Shown piece by piece: positions 60,723 to 64,000 of a stretch of 64,000 nt of DNA. This DNA is from Pedobacter jeongneungensis. GTDB taxonomy: Bacteria; Bacteroidota; Bacteroidia; Sphingobacteriales; Sphingobacteriaceae. Where the stretch lies: positions 124,001 through 188,000 of the forward strand of contig NZ_AYMG01000003.1 of assembly GCF_000633455.1 (NCBI RefSeq). Reading direction: 5' to 3'. Position 1 is the first letter of the stretch. Each line of letters opens with the position of its first letter. The translations under genes were made by a program, and so were the position numbers. The notes below the pieces were generated by a model. It was not told the DNA's origin. It saw only the letters and a list, made by a program, of their open reading frames with translations, and did not search any database.

Positions 60723-63700
60723 TTATAAATTAGCACCGTGGCAGTTTTTGTATTTTTTACCGCTACCACATGGGCAAGGTTCGTTTCTGCCAACTGTTGC
60801 TTCTTTACGGATCGGCTGTTGTGGAACGGCTTCACGGGTATCACCAAACTCAATGCCTGGTTCTTCTCTGCCAAACTCCTGTTTAGTAGTTTGCAACTTC
60901 GGCTGTTTTACCGGAGCTGGTGCTTCCCTCACCTGATCTGGTTCTTGCTGCACCGGGATACCACCTTTATATAAGAAACTTACTACTTCTTTATTTACCG
61001 CATTAAGCATGTTTTTAAATAAGTTAAAGGCCTCCATTTTATAAATTACCAATGGATCTTTCTGCTCATAAACTGCATTTTGTACCGATTGCTTCAAATC
61101 GTCCATTTCGCGTAAATGCTCTTTCCAGCTATCATCGATCAAAGCTAAAACAATGGTTTTTTCGAATGAACGAACCACTTCTTTTCCTTTATTATCAATT
61201 GCTTTCTTTAAATCAACGGCTACCTGGATACCACGGATACCATCGGTAAAAGGCACTACAATCTGCTCAATATGCTCTCCGCGCTCCTCGTAAACCTGGG
61301 TTAAAACAGGTAATGATTGCTGAATAATAGCTTCTGATTTACGTGCGTAAAATGCTTCAGCCTCTTCAAACAACCTTTCGGTTAACTGAGGGATGCTGGT
61401 TGAGGTGAATTCTTTTTCGGTAATGGCCGTATCTAAAGAGAAGTTTTTGATCACCTCTAGTTTAAAGCCATCGAAATTTCCTTCTTGTTTATATTCGCTT
61501 ACAATATCTTCGGCAACATCGAAAACCATATTGTTCATATCCACATCTAAACGTTCTCCAAATAAAGCGTTTTTACGTTTAGCGTAAATTACCGTACGTT
61601 GTGAGTTCATCACATCATCATACTCCAATAAACGTTTACGGATACCAAAGTTGTTTTCTTCTACTTTTTTCTGTGCACGCTCGATTGATTTGGTAATCAT
61701 AGAGTGTTGAATCACTTCACCATCTTCGATTCCCATACGTACCATGATACCAGAGATACGCTCTGAACCAAATAAACGCATTAAGTTATCTTCTAATGAA
61801 ACGAAGAACTGAGACGAACCCGGATCGCCCTGACGACCTGCACGACCACGTAACTGCCTGTCAACACGACGGGACTCGTGACGCTCGGTACCTACAATGG
61901 CTAAACCACCAGCTTCTTTAACACCTGCACCCAATTTAATATCGGTACCACGACCAGCCATGTTGGTTGCAATGGTTACGGTTCCGGCCTGACCAGCTTC
62001 GGCAACGATATCGGCCTCTTTCTGGTGCATTTTAGCGTTCAATACGTTGTGTTTGATACCACGGAGTTTAAGCATACGGCTTAATAATTCCGAAATCTCT
62101 ACAGAGGTGGTACCCACCAATACCGGACGACCAGCTTTTGGCTCCAATTGTCCTGTTTGAGGGTTAACCGCAGGGATTAAAGCACCTTTAGCATCTAATT
62201 TAGGTACGGCCCTGCCAATTTGATCGTATTTAACAACCGGCTTACCATCTTTTTGCTTAACCTTTCCTTCTTTATCCAATTCATATTCTGTTTCGTAATG
62301 AGAATATGGGAAAACAAGAAATTGTATTTCTGAAGCAACAGCATTATATTTCTCACGAACGGTACGGTAAACGTAATCCTGCTCATCATTTCTGGAGATA
62401 TTTCTGTTGGTTGGAATTTCTACCACATCTAATTTATAGATCGACCAAAACTCGCCGGCTTCTGTTGTTGCAGTACCCGTCATACCACAAAGCTTGTGGT
62501 ACATACGGAAGTAATTTTGCAGGGTTACTGTTGCATAAGTCTGCGTAGCATCCTCAACCTTTACATTTTCTTTTGCTTCAATTGCCTGGTGTAAACCATC
62601 AGAGTAACGGCGGCCATCCATAATACGACCGGTTTGCTCATCAACAATTTTGATTTTTCCCTCGTCGATGATGTACTCTACATCAATTTCGAATAAGGTA
62701 TAAGCTTTTAACAATTGGTTTACCGAGTGGATACGTTCTGCCTTAACAGAATAATCGCGCATTAAAGCGTCTTTCTGAACAACTTTTTCTTCTAAAGGCA
62801 GGTCAGATTTTTCTAATTCGGCAACTTCAGTACCTACATCAGGCAATACAAAGAAATGTGGATCTTCGCCCGATTGGGTAATCAGTTCGATACCTTTTTC
62901 GGTTAACTCAACCTGGTTGTTTTTCTCATCGATATAGAAATACAATTCAGAATCTACCTTTGGCATATTCTTAGATTGATCTGCCATATAGTGGTTTTCG
63001 GTTTTTAATAACAAACCACGAACGCCACTTTCACTTAAAAATTTAATTAAAGCTTTATTTTTTGGCAAACCACGGTAAGCACGTAATAGTGCTAAACCAC
63101 CTTCGCCTTCTTCAGTTCCGCTATTACCAGCATTGATTAATTTTTTAGCCTCGTTTAATGCCTGGGTTACATAAGCTTTTTGTGCATTAACCAAACGCTC
63201 AATACGTGGTTTTAATTCATAAAACTCATGCTCATCGCCGCGTGGAATCGGACCAGAAATAATTAAAGGGGTACGGGCATCATCAATCAAAACTGAATCG
63301 ACCTCATCCACCATCGCAAAGTGCAGCTTGCGCTGTACCAGTTGGTCTGGCGTTTGCGACATATTGTCACGCAGGTAATCAAAACCAAACTCGTTATTGG
63401 TTCCGTAAGTAATATCTGCGGCATAAGCTTTTCTTCTTTCTTCAGAGTTTGGCTCATGTTTATCAATACAATCAACACTTAAGCCGTGGAACTCGAATAA
63501 AGGACCATTCCACTCACTATCACGACGGGCCAGGTAATCATTCACCGTTACAATGTGCACACCTTGTCCGGCCAATGCATTTAAATAAGCCGGTAAGGTA
63601 CTCACCAGCGTTTTACCCTCACCAGTAGCCATCTCAGCAATTTTACCGCTGTGTAATACAATACCACCAATTAACTGTACATCATAATGTACCATGTTCC

Positions 63701-64000
63701 AGGCAACTTCCGTTCCGGCAGCATCCCATTTATTGGCCCACTGTGCTTTATCACCAATAATTTTTACGTTATTTCTGCGCGCTGCGTAATCTCTATCAAA
63801 CTGGGTTGCAGTAACCTCTAAATAATCGTTTTCGCTTAAACGGCGTGAAGTTTCTTTAATTACAGCAAATGCCTCCGGAAGGATTTCCAAAAGTACTTTT
63901 TCTAATTCTGCATCACGGTCTTTACCTAAGGCATCAACCTGATCGTAAATGGCTGTTTTTTCGTGAAGATCTAAACTTTCACTTTCCGCGTCAGCTTTTA
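60723..64000 (-). CDS. secA: Protein translocase ATPase SecA, 5' part beyond the window
   Basis: Motor that drives preproteins through SecYEG. About 1090 codons are visible and the reading frame runs to the window edge. Because the true N-terminus is off the window, the start at 63890 (a TTG) is not real. Visible: the nucleotide-binding site [20 protein letters not shown], the [19 protein letters not shown] motif B, PTNRNISR, and the second site [16 protein letters not shown] with GRGTDIKLG and [12 protein letters not shown] ~70-residue insertion (coordinates about 62140-62310, with [20 protein letters not shown]) is typical of Bacteroidota SecA. The end has the zinc motif [14 protein letters not shown]. 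Confidence 0.97.
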   Translation of the reverse strand, partial: KADAESESLDLHEKTAIYDQVDALGKDRDAELEKVLLEILPEAFAVIKETSRRLSENDYLEVTATQFDRDYAARRNNVKIIGDKAQWANKWDAAGTEVAWNMVHYDVQLIGGIVLHSGKIAEMATGEGKTLVSTLPAYLNALAGQGVHIVTVNDYLARRDSEWNGPLFEFHGLSVDCIDKHEPNSEERRKAYAADITYGTNNEFGFDYLRDNMSQTPDQLVQRKLHFAMVDEVDSVLIDDARTPLIISGPIPRGDEHEFYELKPRIERLVNAQKAYVTQALNEAKKLINAGNSGTEEGEGGLALLRAYRGLPKNKALIKFLSESGVRGLLLKTENHYMADQSKNMPKVDSELYFYIDEKNNQVELTEKGIELITQSGEDPHFFVLPDVGTEVAELEKSDLPLEEKVVQKDALMRDYSVKAERIHSVNQLLKAYTLFEIDVEYIIDEGKIKIVDEQTGRIMDGRRYSDGLHQAIEAKENVKVEDATQTYATVTLQNYFRMYHKLCGMTGTATTEAGEFWSIYKLDVVEIPTNRNISRNDEQDYVYRTVREKYNAVASEIQFLVFPYSHYETEYELDKEGKVKQKDGKPVVKYDQIGRAVPKLDAKGALIPAVNPQTGQLEPKAGRPVLVGTTSVEISELLSRMLKLRGIKHNVLNAKMHQKEADIVAEAGQAGTVTIATNMAGRGTDIKLGAGVKEAGGLAIVGTERHESRRVDRQLRGRAGRQGDPGSSQFFVSLEDNLMRLFGSERISGIMVRMGIEDGEVIQHSMITKSIERAQKKVEENNFGIRKRLLEYDDVMNSQRTVIYAKRKNALFGERLDVDMNNMVFDVAEDIVSEYKQEGNFDGFKLEVIKNFSLDTAITEKEFTSTSIPQLTERLFEEAEAFYARKSEAIIQQSLPVLTQVYEERGEHIEQIVVPFTDGIRGIQVAVDLKKAIDNKGKEVVRSFEKTIVLALIDDSWKEHLREMDDLKQSVQNAVYEQKDPLVIYKMEAFNLFKNMLNAVNKEVVSFLYKGGIPVQQEPDQVREAPAPVKQPKLQTTKQEFGREEPGIEFGDTREAVPQQPIRKEATVGRNEPCPCGSGKKYKNCHGANL

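Noticed and set aside
63890..64000. SecA starting at 63890
   Set aside because: That codon is TTG in the middle of the family sequence; the frame continues to the window edge, so the gene is cut and not short.

Overview
This window looks like chromosome from a Bacteroidota bacterium of the Sphingobacteriaceae type, most probably Pedobacter or a close relative. The evidence is the gldB–nadE neighbourhood, the long SecA with a C-terminal zinc motif, many short secreted proteins of Bacteroidota families (DUF4251, DUF2490, GIN, DUF6515), lipoproteins with an (I/L)(S/A)C lipobox, weak Shine-Dalgarno signals, and a heavy load of interspersed palindromic repeats. No rRNA, tRNA, CRISPR array, integrase or classical transposase was recognised. 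Both ends are cut: lpd at the left and secA at the right.

Layout. 1-6.5 kb: start of lpd, a small lipoprotein, an overlapping TPR sensor kinase and LuxR-type regulator pair, a VOC protein, a Crp/Fnr regulator with a DUF2306 membrane protein, and a HAD hydrolase. 6.5-10.2 kb: a phytase-like lipoprotein and a DUF6515 protein, separated by a 1.5 kb array of about eleven ~141 bp units, each with a terminator-like hairpin. 10.4-17 kb: two tandem secreted CocE/NonD hydrolases, an M1 peptidase and a GIN-domain protein. 17-18 kb: a three-copy non-coding repeat. 18-22 kb: DUF4261, NTF2-like and DinB-like proteins, then two envelope proteins. 22.4-33 kb: fabV, an acetyltransferase, a second non-coding repeat cluster, a cold-shock protein, a SIMPL protein, serS, rsmI, a PH/SHOCT protein and a compact lnt - small exported protein - lspA group for lipoprotein maturation.

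33-44.5 kb: an M57 peptidase lipoprotein, OsmC, nadE, an outer-membrane barrel, gldB, a patatin phospholipase, two astacin-like metalloprotease lipoproteins with almost identical 5' leaders, a barrel protein, comB and gcvT. 44.7-52.7 kb: a glycosyltransferase, rnhB, small exported proteins, a TfoX-like protein, glutaminyl cyclase, yraN and dnaG. 52.7-54.1 kb: an array of CGTCATTGCGA-type palindromic units with a GIY-YIG nuclease gene inside it. 54.1-64 kb: a GDSL hydrolase, a serine hydrolase, an M20 amidohydrolase, a SPOR protein, a VapC-type toxin-antitoxin pair, a PEGA lipoprotein and secA.

Most of the genes are housekeeping or envelope and secreted-protein functions. The least explained parts are three: the GIY-YIG gene among palindromic repeats (52.7-54.1 kb), the 141 bp array of minus-strand terminator-like hairpins (7.7-9.3 kb), and the duplicated leader of the two astacin-like proteases, where a two-stem structure is kept although the stem sequences differ. 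All family assignments are from reading the sequence and memory of the families. No database search was run.
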